Both the position numbers and the translations under genes were made by a program. Of a DNA stretch of 64,000 nt, positions 8,026 to 16,961 are shown one piece after another; the first letter of the stretch is position 1; the number at the start of each line of letters is the position of its first letter. The stretch spans positions 1 through 64,000 of the forward strand of contig NZ_CADFEJ010000001.1 of the NCBI RefSeq assembly GCF_902833055.1, written 5' to 3'. This DNA is from Burkholderia territorii (GTDB lineage Bacteria > Pseudomonadota > Gammaproteobacteria > Burkholderiales > Burkholderiaceae). Below the pieces are notes generated by a model that was not told the origin of the DNA, searched no databases, and saw only the letters and a list, made by a program, of their open reading frames with translations.

Positions 8026-8625
8026 ATGACCGACGTTTCATCTTCCGCCGAACAACCGACGCTCGTCGGCGAGCGCATCATGCTGCGGCCGCTCGACGCA
8101 TCCGACCGGCAGGCATTGCTCGACGCGGCGGCGGACGGCCGGTTGTGGAACCTGAAGGTCACGGTCGTGCCGGGCGAGGACACGGTCGACGCGTATATCG
8201 ACGCGGCGCTGCAAGGCCGCGCGGCCGGCACCGTGATGCCGTTCGCGATCGTCGATCGGGCCTCGGGCCGCGTGATCGGCAGCACGCGTTTCTGGAAGAT
8301 CGACCGCAACAATCGCAAGCTCGAGATCGGTCATACGTGGCTGAGCGAATCGGCGCAGCGCACGCACGCGAATACCGAGGCGAAATGGCTGCTGCTTTCG
8401 TATGCGTTCGACACGCTGCACTGCGTGCGCGTGCAGTTCACGACCGACGAACTGAACGAGAAGTCGCGCGCGGCGATTCTGCGGCTCGGCGCGAAGCAGG
8501 AAGGGATCGTGCGTCACGAGCGGATCATGCCCGACGGCCGCAAGCGCAATTCGGTGCGCTTCAGCATCATCGACGATGAATGGCCGGACGTGAGGGCGCG
8601 ACTGAGGGCGAAGCTCGCGACGTAA
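8026..8625 (+). CDS. GNAT acetyltransferase, RimJ/RimL type
   Basis: A 199-aa protein of the GNAT superfamily, which transfers acetyl from acetyl-CoA to an amine. It starts with LVGERIMLRPLDASD (strand 1 of RimJ/RimL-like enzymes) and contains FAIVDRASGRVIGSTRFW and the EIGHTWLS strand 4 region. The C-terminus NSVRFSIIDDEWPDVR is also typical of this subgroup. ATG 8026 (MTDVSSS) is chosen because a GGAA precedes it at good spacing; an upstream in-frame ATG at 8008 has none. Its substrate is unknown (protein N-termini, amino acid or antibiotic). Confidence 0.85.
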   Translation: MTDVSSSAEQPTLVGERIMLRPLDASDRQALLDAAADGRLWNLKVTVVPGEDTVDAYIDAALQGRAAGTVMPFAIVDRASGRVIGSTRFWKIDRNNRKLEIGHTWLSESAQRTHANTEAKWLLLSYAFDTLHCVRVQFTTDELNEKSRAAILRLGAKQEGIVRHERIMPDGRKRNSVRFSIIDDEWPDVRARLRAKLAT

Positions 8626-8645
8626 CGCGAACCGCGTATCGCGGG

Positions 8646-8676
8646 CGTCGCGCCGCCGGAGGGGGCGGCGACGCGA
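8646..8676. terminator. imperfect GC hairpin between convergent genes
   Basis: GCGTCGC..CCGCC pairs with GGCGG..CGACGC in the 98-bp gap between the GNAT gene and the DUF4142 gene. It has no T-run. It may serve both converging transcripts, but rho-dependent ending is equally possible. Confidence 0.35.
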
Positions 8677-8723
8677 AGACGGGGAAGAAGGGCGCCGCGC
8701 GCGATGCGCGGCGACGCATCGCG

Positions 8724-9296
8724 TTACTGCGCCGATGCGAGGTGGTGACGCTGCGCGAGCTTCTGCGCGTCCGCGTAGTGCGCCTGCAGGATCGGCAGCG
8801 ACTGGCGTGCGACTTCCTTCAGCTTCGTATCGCGGCCGGAAGCGATTTCAGCCTGGAATGCCGAGATCGTCTTTTGCTGGCCGGCGAGCGCGACCTGCTC
8901 GATGTATGCCTTGTCGAATTCCGCGCCGCGCAGGTTCTTGATGCTGTCGAGCACGGCCGTGTCCGGGTCGTTGGCCGGCACGTCGACGCCGCGCGGGCTG
9001 GCCGCGCGCATCGCCTGGATGATCTTCTCGTCGTCGGTGGATACGCGCTGCGCGAATGCCTTCACCTGGCTGTCCGACGTGCGCGAATTGGCGATGCGTG
9101 CCGCATCGTGCTGCGTCGACACGGTCTTCGTGCCGTCGGTAATGAAAGTCTGGTCGGCTTCATGGATGCGCGTTTGCGTGGCAGCGGCCGGCGCGGACGC
9201 CGACGGTTGCGCGGTTTGCGCGGTCGCCGTCACGGCGACGAGAAGCAGGCCAGCGGCAGACAATGCAAGGCGCGAGACTTGGGGGAAGCGGTTCAT
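8724..9296 (-). CDS. exported DUF4142 protein
   Basis: A 190-aa protein with a clear Sec signal peptide (residues 1-26, hydrophobic core ALSAAGLLLVAVTATAQ). The DUF4142 helical bundle covers about residues 45-185: repeated stretches such as DQTFITDGTK, ARIANSRTSDSQVKAFAQRVSTDD and KAYIEQVALAGQQKTISAFQ are characteristic, and the domain resembles ferritin-like bundles. The location is periplasmic. Family members are often stress-linked, but no reaction is known. AGGAGG lies just upstream of the ATG. It is monocistronic. Confidence 0.85.
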   Translation of the reverse strand: MNRFPQVSRLALSAAGLLLVAVTATAQTAQPSASAPAAATQTRIHEADQTFITDGTKTVSTQHDAARIANSRTSDSQVKAFAQRVSTDDEKIIQAMRAASPRGVDVPANDPDTAVLDSIKNLRGAEFDKAYIEQVALAGQQKTISAFQAEIASGRDTKLKEVARQSLPILQAHYADAQKLAQRHHLASAQ

Positions 9297-9693
9297 GGGA
9301 CCTCCTTTCTATCGGGGCTCTGATTAACGGACGGATCGGCTGATCCGCAGCTGTGCGAGAGACCGGGCGCGCCCGGGCCGGACTCGATGGCCGCTCTGCC
9401 GCGGCGGCGTTCGAAGCGTTTCCCGGCCCGACTGATTCTAGGAGAGCGCTCAGGTAGCAGGTGCAACGGCGCTGTGGTTTGTGTAACGGTTCGTAAGACG
9501 AATCGATGTGCGCGCGAGCGGGCAGGTAGGGCGTACCTGTTGCATGCTTCGTGGCGGCAATTTTTGCGGGGCGCGGCGTGCGTGAAATGGCTGCGACGCG
9601 TGCGCGTGTCATCGGCGTTTCATCGGGTTGCGCATGGCGCGCGCCGGCTATTGCGCGACGCGCAGAATCGAATGCGCGATGCGCGCGACGTTC
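9297..9693. other. non-coding gap, nothing recognised
   Basis: About 400 bases between the DUF4142 start and the HAD-gene end. Both flanking genes are on the minus strand, so this should hold the DUF4142 promoter. I see no gene, repeat or structured RNA that I can support. Confidence 0.5.
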
Positions 9694-10317
9694 TCACACG
9701 CGATCGAGCAATGCATCGAGATGCGGGAGCAGCGGCGTCGCGCAGTGCGCCTGCAACGCAGCGGCGGCCGTGTAGCCCCACGCGACGCCCTGGAAGGCGA
9801 TCCGCGCGCGGCGCGCCGCTTCGGCATCGCGGATTTCGTCGCCGACGTACAGCACGTCGTCGGGCTGCATGCCGGCTTCGCGCACGAGCGCGCGCAGCCG
9901 GCGTGCCTTGCCGAACAGCGGAATGCCGCACGCGAACGTATCGACGCATCGGCTCGCATGCGGGCCGAGCCGGTCGCGCACGATGTCCTCGCTGTTCGAC
10001 GTTGCGATCGCGATGCGGATGCCGCGCGCGGCCAGCGCGTCGAAGGTCGCGTCGACGCCGGGGAACAGCTTTACTTGTGCGATGCGCGGGCGCATCAGCC
10101 GGCGCATGTCGAGCGTCACGCGCGGCACTTTCCACATCGGCACCTCGAGTGCGCGGATGATCTCGCGTGCCGACATGCCGCGCAGCGCAGGACGCAGTTC
10201 GGGCGTCGCGTCGCGAAAGCCGTGCATGCGTGACGCTTCCGTGAGTGCCGAGAGAAAGCAGTCGAGAGAATCGGCGAGCGTGCCGTCGAAGTCGAATGCG
10301 ATGAGTCGATAGGGCAT
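9694..10317 (-). CDS. HAD-superfamily phosphatase
   Basis: A 207-aa hydrolase of the haloacid dehalogenase superfamily, phosphoglycolate-phosphatase-like class. Motif I is FDFDGTLADS (nucleophile Asp followed two residues later by the acid/base Asp), motif II is IAIATSNSE, and motif III/IV includes the Lys of LFGKARRL and VLYVGDEIRDAEAARRA, with a small helical cap between residues 20 and 85. The start at 10317 (MPYRLIAFDFDG) is set by the motif position. The substrate is unknown. Confidence 0.88.
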   Translation of the reverse strand: MPYRLIAFDFDGTLADSLDCFLSALTEASRMHGFRDATPELRPALRGMSAREIIRALEVPMWKVPRVTLDMRRLMRPRIAQVKLFPGVDATFDALAARGIRIAIATSNSEDIVRDRLGPHASRCVDTFACGIPLFGKARRLRALVREAGMQPDDVLYVGDEIRDAEAARRARIAFQGVAWGYTAAAALQAHCATPLLPHLDALLDRV

Positions 10318-10411
10318 GAAGCGATGCCGGGAGTTCATTGAGGCGGTGACGATATCACCGAATCGGGCGGTGTGGTTCGCGTGATCGGTCGTGCGGGTGC
10401 CGAGATTGGCG

Positions 10412-10678
10412 CTACGCGTAGTGGTAGCGACAGGACACGATGCTGATCTGAAGATCGTCCGCTTCATAAACCAGACGGTTTGTATCGTCGATGCGGCGCG
10501 ACCAGAACCCGGACAGATTGGCCTTCAGCGGTTCGGGCTTGCCGATGCCCTCGAACGGCGTGCGTTGGGCTTCGCGAATGAGCTGGTTGATGCGCTTGAG
10601 CGTCTTGCGGTCCTGCCCTTGCCAATAAACGCAGTCGTCCCACGCGTCGGAAGTAAAGAGCACGCGGCGTACGCTCAT
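10412..10678 (-). CDS. yoeB: YoeB-family mRNA interferase toxin
   Basis: An 88-aa RelE-superfamily toxin. YoeB enters the ribosomal A site and cleaves mRNA. Sequence hallmarks are WDDCVYWQ near the start, LKRINQLIREAQRTPFEGIGKPEPLK (conserved in YoeB), the SRRIDDTNRLVYE strand and the C-terminal SCRYHY, whose His-Tyr is catalytic. The full family length is kept, so it is probably active. It overlaps the antitoxin gene by 4 bp (ATGA coupling), with the antitoxin first, as in yefM-yoeB of other bacteria. Confidence 0.93.
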   Translation of the reverse strand: MSVRRVLFTSDAWDDCVYWQGQDRKTLKRINQLIREAQRTPFEGIGKPEPLKANLSGFWSRRIDDTNRLVYEADDLQISIVSCRYHYA

Positions 10679-10935
10679 TCATCGTCCCCCGCCAGCTTGT
10701 GCTCTTTCGCCTTGCCCTTGCGCAGTTGCGCAATCGAGCGTTCGAGGTGGGCGACGTTGGCCGGCGAGCGAAGCAGATGAACCGTCTCCATCAGGCTGTC
10801 ATAGTATTCCTGCGACATGATGACCGCGTTCGGCGCGTCACGACGCGTGATGAGCGTCACGTCCGCATCGTCGACGACCTGGTCGATGACCGTCTTCAGA
10901 TTGCCGCGGGCATCCGAAAAATGAATCGTGCGCAT
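10675..10935 (-). CDS. yefM: YefM-family antitoxin
   Basis: An 86-aa Phd/YefM antitoxin. The N-terminal DNA-binding and dimerisation part (MRTIHFSDARGNLKTVIDQV, then VTLITRRDAPNAVIMSQEYYDSL) is followed by a flexible acidic C-terminus (KGKAKEHKLAGDDE) that would wrap YoeB. Start at 10935 rather than the further upstream in-frame TTG/ATG candidates: this gives the normal length and leaves the operator upstream. It is the first gene of a two-gene operon and is expected to be autoregulated through the inverted repeat at 10947-10970. Confidence 0.92.
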   Translation of the reverse strand: MRTIHFSDARGNLKTVIDQVVDDADVTLITRRDAPNAVIMSQEYYDSLMETVHLLRSPANVAHLERSIAQLRKGKAKEHKLAGDDE

Positions 10936-10946
10936 GATTTGCCTCA

Positions 10947-10970
10947 ACTTGTACCTTAAGCTGTACAAGT
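10947..10970. promoter_or_regulatory. yefM-yoeB operator, inverted repeat with TGTACA core
   Basis: ACTTGTAC and GTACAAGT form a perfect 8-bp dyad separated by 8 bp, 11 bp upstream of the yefM start. The right arm includes TGTACA, the core bound by YefM-YoeB in E. coli, so autorepression at this site is a good inference. Confidence 0.75.
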
Positions 10971-11085
10971 AAAGCACGGGTCACTTTCTGGTACGGAGTG
11001 TCGTACGGGTCGCTTCGGCGTCGCTTGTCGCCCGCCGCGCGTCGCGCTATCGTTGCTGCTCCCCAGCCCAGACCGGAGAGCCGAC

Positions 11086-11529
11086 GTGCCAGCAGCCACA
11101 CCCGCCACGCTGAGATTTTCCACCGACAAGCGCGAACTCGACATCGACGCGATCTTCGATTTCCTGCATCGCGATGCGTACTGGTCGCAGGGCATTCCGC
11201 GCGACGTCGTCGAGCGCGCGATCGAAGGCTCGCTGTGCTTCGGCGCATATATCGGCGATCGGCTCGTCGGATTCGCGCGGCTCGTGACCGACCACGCGAC
11301 GTTCGCGTATCTGTGCGACGTCTTCGTGTTGCCGGCCGAGCGCGGCAACGGCTATGGCCGCGCGTTGATCGATCATGTATTCGCGCAGCCGATGGTGCAG
11401 AACCTGCGCCGCATCATGCTCGTGACGACTGATGCGCACGAACTTTACCGGCCGGTCGGCTTCGGGCCGCCCGCGAATCCCGAGCGGTTGATGGAGATTC
11501 GCCGGCCCGATATCTACACAAAACGCTGA
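11086..11529 (+). CDS. GNAT acetyltransferase
   Basis: A 147-aa single-domain GNAT protein. The acetyl-CoA pyrophosphate loop is the variant VLPAERGNGYGRALI (canonical R/QxxGxG/A), preceded by strand 4 TFAYLCDVF. The C-terminus LYRPVGFGPP is the usual strand 5/helix 4 tail. The GTG at 11086 has GGAGAG at good spacing; the earlier in-frame ATG at 11053 has no Shine-Dalgarno. It lies 57 bp upstream of the DUF1653 gene on the same strand. The substrate is not identifiable. Confidence 0.87.
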   Translation: MPAATPATLRFSTDKRELDIDAIFDFLHRDAYWSQGIPRDVVERAIEGSLCFGAYIGDRLVGFARLVTDHATFAYLCDVFVLPAERGNGYGRALIDHVFAQPMVQNLRRIMLVTTDAHELYRPVGFGPPANPERLMEIRRPDIYTKR

Positions 11530-11584
11530 CGGGCGGCGAGCGCATACAATACGCGCTTTCGTTTTTGCCGAAGGGAAGCAGATC

Positions 11585-11803
11585 ATGACCGAACAGGAAG
11601 CCGAACAGCTCGCCACGCATCGCCACTACAAGGGCGGCCTGTATCGCTACATCGGCGTCGCACGTCATTCCGAAACCGAGGAATCGGTGGTGGTGTACGA
11701 GCATCTGTGGCCGCATGCGCGCGGCCTGTGGGTGCGGCCGGAAGCGATGTTCAACGAGAACCTGCCGGATGGCACGCCGCGCTTTCGCAAGCTGCGCGAC
11801 TGA
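11585..11803 (+). CDS. DUF1653 protein
   Basis: A 72-aa protein made up entirely of the DUF1653 domain: HYKGGLYRYIGVARHSETEE, then VVVYEHLW and LWVRPEAMFNENL. These are the conserved blocks of this small SH3-like family, which has no known function. An AAGGGAAG sits just before the ATG. It probably forms a unit with the GNAT gene upstream. Confidence 0.9.
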   Translation: MTEQEAEQLATHRHYKGGLYRYIGVARHSETEESVVVYEHLWPHARGLWVRPEAMFNENLPDGTPRFRKLRD

Positions 11804-11890
11804 GTCGTGCAGGCGGTGGCAGACGGCCGTGCCGCCGCGTAATCGCAGGCGGCACGCGCGTCGCCGTCACCCGTCGCGGCTGCGTCGGCC

Positions 11891-13102
11891 TTACGCGCTG
11901 GACAGTGCCTTCACCAGTTCGGCAGGCGCGTGCGCGACCGTCACCTCCGGCGTGCCATGCCATGCCGCCAGCCGCTTCACGGCTTTCGCGACGTCGGCCG
12001 CGAGCCCCGTGCCGAATCGCACGCCCGGCTCGACATGCACCGACTTCAATTCGAACGTGCCGAGCGCGCGATGCGCTTTCGCGTCGACGCGCCCGATCAG
12101 CCGGCCGCGATGCAGCACCGGCAGGCAGAAATAGCCATAGCGCCGCTTGTGCGCGGGCGTATAGCACTCGATCGTGTAGTCGAACCCGAATAGCGTCGAC
12201 GCGCGCCGCCTGTCCCATACCACGGGATCGAACGGCGACAGCAGCGTCGTGACGGTCGAGCGCAGCGTATCGGCCGCGGCGGCCGGCAGCAGCGCGTCGA
12301 GCGAGCGATGCACGTAGGCCGGCTCCTTCCAGTCCGCGATCTTCACCGGAATCAGTTCGCCCGCGTCTGCGAGCTGCTCGAGCTCGGCGCGGTACGAACG
12401 GCGCGGCAGCCGATAGTAATCGGCCACCCAGTCCGCGCGCACGACGCCGAGCGCGCGGCACGTGTAGTCGAGCAACGCCGGCAGCACCGCGTCGCGCGGC
12501 GGCAGGTCGCGCGCATCGTCCCAGCCGGGCAGCACGCGCTCGCGCACGTCGTAGATCCGCTGGAAGTTGCGGCGTTCGGACACCATCAGTTCGCCGGTCG
12601 TAAAGAGCACCTCGAGGTGTTTTTTCTCCGGCTTGCGGTCCCACCAGCCGTTGCCCTTCGCACCGTCTTCGCGAATGAAGTCCGCGGACCGCACGGGGCC
12701 TTCGTCGCGAATCCGCGCGAGCAGCCGTTCGATTTCCGCGCGATTCCGCTCGTGCCAATCGGCCGCGTACTTCCAGCCCATTCCGGACGGATCGAGCATC
12801 TTGTAGCGCATCAGCCCGTATTGCTCGATCGGCAGGAAGCACGCCTCGTGCGACCAGTATTCGAACAGGCGCGCCTCGGCCAGATGTTCGTCGAGCCACT
12901 GCGGGGCGAAGTCGCCCAGGCGGCTGAACAGCACCAGATACGGGCTGCGCGCGACGACGTGAATGGTATCGATCTGCAACTGCGCCATCCGCCGGATCGT
13001 GTCGAGCACGTCGGCCTTGGTGGCCTTGCGGCGGGGCGGGGTCAGCAGGCCCTGTGCGGCGAGATGCAGCGCGCGGGCGGCGGCGGGCGAGAGCGTAAGC
13101 AT
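11891..13102 (-). CDS. YcaQ-family winged-helix DNA glycosylase
   Basis: A 403-aa member of the YcaQ/AlkX (HTH_42) family. E. coli YcaQ excises bulky alkylated bases and unhooks interstrand crosslinks using a catalytic Q-x-Q pair; here RRMAQLQIDTIHVVARSPY supplies Q41-L-Q43. Further family blocks are FEYWSHEACFLP and, in the C-terminal half, LLSPFDPVVWDRRRASTLFGFDY. Three tandem winged helices are expected. The length is typical. It is a single gene with its own promoter region to the right, in the gap that also holds a plus-strand hairpin. Confidence 0.88.
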   Translation of the reverse strand: MLTLSPAAARALHLAAQGLLTPPRRKATKADVLDTIRRMAQLQIDTIHVVARSPYLVLFSRLGDFAPQWLDEHLAEARLFEYWSHEACFLPIEQYGLMRYKMLDPSGMGWKYAADWHERNRAEIERLLARIRDEGPVRSADFIREDGAKGNGWWDRKPEKKHLEVLFTTGELMVSERRNFQRIYDVRERVLPGWDDARDLPPRDAVLPALLDYTCRALGVVRADWVADYYRLPRRSYRAELEQLADAGELIPVKIADWKEPAYVHRSLDALLPAAAADTLRSTVTTLLSPFDPVVWDRRRASTLFGFDYTIECYTPAHKRRYGYFCLPVLHRGRLIGRVDAKAHRALGTFELKSVHVEPGVRFGTGLAADVAKAVKRLAAWHGTPEVTVAHAPAELVKALSSA

Positions 13103-13194
13103 CGGAGCGGCGGCTGATGATTGCGGTCGGGCACTACTTTAGCGCGAAAGCGGCGTACGTGCGCGACGCATGCACGCAACGCGTCTGACAATGG

Positions 13195-13227
13195 TTGACA
13201 GATGCGCGGCGCGACTTTCCCTATAGT
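13195..13227 (+). promoter_or_regulatory. weak candidate promoter for a plus-strand transcript
   Basis: TTGACA (13195-13200) and TATAGT (13222-13227) are good hexamers, but the 21-bp spacing is longer than the usual 16-18. If used, transcription would begin near 13234 and run into the terminator hairpin at 13346-13392. Confidence 0.3.
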
Positions 13228-13233
13228 GCAGTC

Positions 13234-13402
13234 ATGGCGCGACGAAATGTGCGCGCAACGATTCCGCTTCCGACGCACATATGTCCATGGCACGCAGGAA
13301 GCAGATCCGGGATTCTCAACCCCCAACGAGAGACCCGGAGCCCTGAGCGGACATCCATGCGGCTGTGCACCGGCCCCGTGTGGATGTCCGCTGATTTTTT
13401 TT
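13234..13402 (+). ncRNA. candidate small RNA in the ycaQ-like / MFS gap
   Basis: Between two minus-strand genes lies a plus-strand segment that ends in a near-ideal intrinsic terminator (13346-13392 plus T8). It contains a second hairpin, CCGGG.. (13308-13312) with ..CCCGG (13334-13338) enclosing TCTC/GAGA. An upstream ATGTCC (13280-13285) could pair with GGACAT of the terminator stem, an alternative fold. There is no open frame with a Shine-Dalgarno, and no plus-strand gene follows before the trehalase. A standalone sRNA is more likely than a riboswitch. The family is not recognised. Confidence 0.45.
13346..13402 (+). terminator. strong intrinsic terminator on the plus strand
   Basis: AGCGGACATCCA pairs perfectly with TGGATGTCCGCT (12-bp stem, 23-nt loop) and is followed by GA and eight T residues. 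The orientation is opposite to both neighbouring genes, so it ends a plus-strand RNA. Confidence 0.8.
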
Positions 13403-13434
13403 GTTTTCCGGTTTTTCCACTCCAGCCAGCACGT

Positions 13435-14850
13435 TCATTGCCGCTTGCCGCGCGCGACTTCGTCGCCGGCGCCGGGCGGCAACCGTCGCGTGATCGGAAT
13501 CGACGCGAACGAACACAGCCCGACCACGACGAACGCGGGCCAGAAATCCGACCACACCATCGTCGTGTGCCCCTGCAGCCAGTGCGACACGTGCAGCACG
13601 AGGCCGGCGACGGTTACGCCGAGCCCGAGCGACATCTGCTGCACGACACTGCCGAGGCTCGTCGCGCGGCCTGCATCGGCCTGCGAAATATCCGCGTAGA
13701 TCATCGAATTCAGGCTCGTGAACTGCAGAGCGGGGAAGATGCCGCCGACCAGCACGATCGTCCAGATCGCCCAGGTCGCCATGCCCGGATGGAACACGCC
13801 GTAGGCGGCGATCGCGAGCCCGGCGAACGCGGCGTTATAGATCAGCACCGTGCGAAAACCGAAGCGCCGCAGCGTATGAGTAGCCGTCGATCGGCTCACC
13901 GCGCCCCCGAGCGCGGACGCGCAGGTGATCAGCCCGGAATGGAACGCGCTCATCCCGAGGCCTTCCTGCAGCGCGAGCGGCAGCAGGAACGGCACCGCGC
14001 CAAGGCCGATACGGAACAGCGATCCGCCGACCACGCTCGCGTGGTAGGTCGGTATCCTCAGGAAACTGAGGTCGAGCACCGGACGCGTCTTGCGGCGCGC
14101 GTACGGCACGTAGAGCGCGAGCATCGCCGCGCCGGCCGCGCACATCAGCAGCGCGTTGCCGCGCGACGTGAGCGAACCGTCGATCAGCGTGAGGCCCATC
14201 AGCAGCAGCGCGGCGCCGCTCGCGGACAGCAGGAAGCCGAACCAGTCGAGCGGGCCGGGATCGGCCTCGTGCGTGTTCGCGATGTGCTTGCTCGCGAGGT
14301 AGATCCCGTAGATGCCGATCGGCACGTTGATGAAGAAGATCATCCGCCAGTGCAGGTAGGTCGTGATGAAGCCGCCGACGAGCGGCCCGACCGTCGGCCC
14401 GAACAGCGCGGGAATCGCGAGGTAGTTCATCGCGCGCACGAGATCGGAGCGCGGCACCGCGCGGAAGATGATGATCCGGCCCACCGGCACCATCATCGCG
14501 CCGCCGACGCCCTGCACGAAGCGCGCGAACGTCAGCAGGCCGAGCGAGTTGGAGGCGGCGCACATCAGCGAGCCGGCGACGAAGATGCCGATCGCGGTGC
14601 GGAAGACGGAGCGCGCGCTGAAGCGGTCGGCAAGCCATCCGCAGATCGGAATGAATACGCCGAGGCCGACCACGTAGGCCGTGATCGCAATGTTCAGTGT
14701 GACGGGATTGTGCCCGAAGTCCCTCGCCATCGCGGGCAGTGCGGTGACGATGATGTTCGCGTCGACGCTTTCCATGAACAACGCACAGGCAACGATGAGC
14801 GGTGCTAGAAAGACGGGCGACATGGGCAGGGCGCGCGGTAAAGACGCCAT
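13435..14850 (-). CDS. MFS multidrug exporter, DHA2 (EmrB/QacA) type
   Basis: A 471-aa inner-membrane major facilitator with about 14 hydrophobic helices. The TM1 motif [17 protein letters not shown] contains the Asp conserved in 14-helix drug:proton antiporters (MxxLDxTIVNVALP pattern). Motif A is [13 protein letters not shown] and the antiporter motif C is [19 protein letters not shown]. Starts at 14850 ([10 protein letters not shown]) or 14823 are both possible; Shine-Dalgarno evidence is weak. There is no EmrA-like adaptor gene next to it, so it may work alone or with a distant partner. The substrate is unknown. Confidence 0.88.
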   Translation of the reverse strand: MASLPRALPMSPVFLAPLIVACALFMESVDANIIVTALPAMARDFGHNPVTLNIAITAYVVGLGVFIPICGWLADRFSARSVFRTAIGIFVAGSLMCAASNSLGLLTFARFVQGVGGAMMVPVGRIIIFRAVPRSDLVRAMNYLAIPALFGPTVGPLVGGFITTYLHWRMIFFINVPIGIYGIYLASKHIANTHEADPGPLDWFGFLLSASGAALLLMGLTLIDGSLTSRGNALLMCAAGAAMLALYVPYARRKTRPVLDLSFLRIPTYHASVVGGSLFRIGLGAVPFLLPLALQEGLGMSAFHSGLITCASALGGAVSRSTATHTLRRFGFRTVLIYNAAFAGLAIAAYGVFHPGMATWAIWTIVLVGGIFPALQFTSLNSMIYADISQADAGRATSLGSVVQQMSLGLGVTVAGLVLHVSHWLQGHTTMVWSDFWPAFVVVGLCSFASIPITRRLPPGAGDEVARGKRQ

Positions 14851-15154
14851 TATGCCCACAATGTGGTCGTTGCGTCACGCGGGACAACGGTCGTTCCGCA
14901 TGTTGCAACAGTCGTTCCTGTTACCGCGCATGCGGGAAGAGACGACCGGGGTGGCGTGTGCGGTACATGACACGACATATGACGCGCGCCCGCGGCGGCG
15001 GCGGCGAAACTTGCGTGCGATGCGCGTTTCGTGCGACAGTCGGAACTCATCTGCGACACACAACGACGCGCATCGATCGACGGCCATCGAGACGAGCGCA
15101 CGCGCGAACGAGACCCCTGCCGAACCATTCTTCATCGAAAGGAGGGGACACGTC
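14851..15154. other. divergent gap between the MFS exporter and trehalase
   Basis: About 300 non-coding bases with the promoters of both divergent genes. I cannot pick a clear -35/-10 pair. No repeat stands out. Confidence 0.45.
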
Positions 15155-16861
15155 ATGACGTCACGCCGTGCCGCATCGATCGCATCGCATCCTGCCTCGC
15201 ATCCGTCCATTCCCGCGCCGCGTCTGCGCTGGGCCGCCGTTCTCGCCGTCGCTTACCTCGCCGTCGCCGGTTGTGCGGCGCAGGCCGACAGCGCGAATCA
15301 ACCCTCGATGCAGGCGGCCAGCCCGCCCGCCGCGGCGACGCTCGCGAGCCCGGCTTCCGGCACGCTGCTGCCGCCGCCGAGCCAGCTCTACGGCGACCTG
15401 TTCGTCGCGGTTCAGACGGCGCAAATCTATCCCGATCAGAAGACCTTCGTCGACGCGACGCCCAATACCGATCCGGCGACGATCGTACAGTTGTATCAGC
15501 AACAGAAGTCGCAGCCCGGCTTCTCGCTGAAGGCGTTCGTCGACCAGCACTTCACGCCGCCGCCGGAGGGCGGCGTCACGCCGCCCGCGAACCAGACGCT
15601 GCGCCAGCACATCGACTGGCTGTGGCCGCAGCTCACGCGCACCACCACGACGGTGCCGCCGTACAGCTCGCTGATCGCGATGCCGAAGCCGTACGTGGTG
15701 CCCGGCGGCCGCTTCCGCGAAGGCTACTACTGGGATACCTATTTCACGATGCTCGGGCTGCAGGTGTCGGGGCGCGAGGATCTCGTCGACGACATGCTCG
15801 ACAACTTCGCGTATCTGATCGACACGGTCGGCCACATCCCGAACGGCAACCGCACGTACTACGCGAGCCGCTCGCAGCCGCCGTTCTTCGCATACATGGT
15901 CACGCTCGCCGCGCAGGTCGAAGGCGACAAGGTCTATCAGAAATACCTGCCGGCGCTGCGCAAGGAACATGCGTACTGGATGCAGGGCGAAACCACGACG
16001 CCGCGCGGGCAGGCCGCGCGCAACGTGGTCGCGATGCCGGACGGCGCGGTGCTGAACCGCTACTGGGACGCGAGCGACACGCCGCGCGACGAGTCGTATC
16101 TCGAGGACGTGACGACCGCGAAGTCCGTGCCGAATCGGCCGGCGAACGAGGTGTACCGCGACTTGCGCGCGGGCGCCGAAAGCGGCTGGGACTACAGCTC
16201 GCGCTGGTTCGGCGACGGCAAGACGCTCGGCACGATCCGCACGACGTCGATCGTGCCGGTCGACCTGAACAGCCTGATGTTCCATCTCGAGACGACGATC
16301 GTGAAGGGCTGCGCGGTCACGCGCGACATCGCGTGCGTGGCGGATTTCTCCGGGCGGGCGGCGCGGCGCGCGGCGGCGATCAATCACTATCTGTGGAATC
16401 GCCGCGGCTATTACGGCGACTACGACTGGCAGTTGCGCAAGCCGCGCGACGGGGTGACGGCGGCGGCGCTGTATCCGCTGTTCGCGGGCGTCGCCTGGCC
16501 CGAACGCGCGAAGGCGACCGCGCGCGAAGTGCGCAAGACGCTGCTGCAACCGGGCGGCCTCGCGACGACGACCGAGAACACCGGCCAGCAATGGGACGCG
16601 CCGAACGGCTGGGCGCCGCTGCAGTGGATCGCGATCGACGGGCTGCGCCGCTATGGCGAACCGGCGCTCGCGAAGGACATCGGCACGCGCTTCCTGGCCG
16701 ACGTGAAGCATGTGTATGCGACCGAAGGCAAGCTCGTCGAGAAGTACGTGGTCGAGGGCGCCGGCGAGGGCGGCGGCGGTGGCGGCGAATATCCGCTGCA
16801 GGACGGCTTCGGCTGGACCAACGGCGTCACGCTGAAACTGCTCGGGCTGTATGGCGAGTGA
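15155..16861 (+). CDS. treA: periplasmic trehalase, GH37
   Basis: It hydrolyses trehalose to two glucose molecules. The 568-aa length fits GH37. Both family signatures are present: [15 protein letters not shown] (signature 1, about residue 187) and [13 protein letters not shown] (signature 2, about residue 480), with the Gly-rich [21 protein letters not shown] near the end. The N-terminal segment (residues 20-45, [14 protein letters not shown]) is hydrophobic with a Cys that could be a lipobox, so the enzyme may be a lipoprotein rather than free in the periplasm. GGAGG precedes the ATG. It converges with the OprB porin gene. Confidence 0.93.
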   Translation: MTSRRAASIASHPASHPSIPAPRLRWAAVLAVAYLAVAGCAAQADSANQPSMQAASPPAAATLASPASGTLLPPPSQLYGDLFVAVQTAQIYPDQKTFVDATPNTDPATIVQLYQQQKSQPGFSLKAFVDQHFTPPPEGGVTPPANQTLRQHIDWLWPQLTRTTTTVPPYSSLIAMPKPYVVPGGRFREGYYWDTYFTMLGLQVSGREDLVDDMLDNFAYLIDTVGHIPNGNRTYYASRSQPPFFAYMVTLAAQVEGDKVYQKYLPALRKEHAYWMQGETTTPRGQAARNVVAMPDGAVLNRYWDASDTPRDESYLEDVTTAKSVPNRPANEVYRDLRAGAESGWDYSSRWFGDGKTLGTIRTTSIVPVDLNSLMFHLETTIVKGCAVTRDIACVADFSGRAARRAAAINHYLWNRRGYYGDYDWQLRKPRDGVTAAALYPLFAGVAWPERAKATAREVRKTLLQPGGLATTTENTGQQWDAPNGWAPLQWIAIDGLRRYGEPALAKDIGTRFLADVKHVYATEGKLVEKYVVEGAGEGGGGGGEYPLQDGFGWTNGVTLKLLGLYGE

Positions 16862-16961
16862 CAGGCCGCGTGCGTTGAACGCAGGCACGTAACCCGGCAT
16901 GGCGGACACGGGCCGGACGGCCGCGCGCGCGGCGAGCCGGCCCGTGTCGTACGCACGGATG

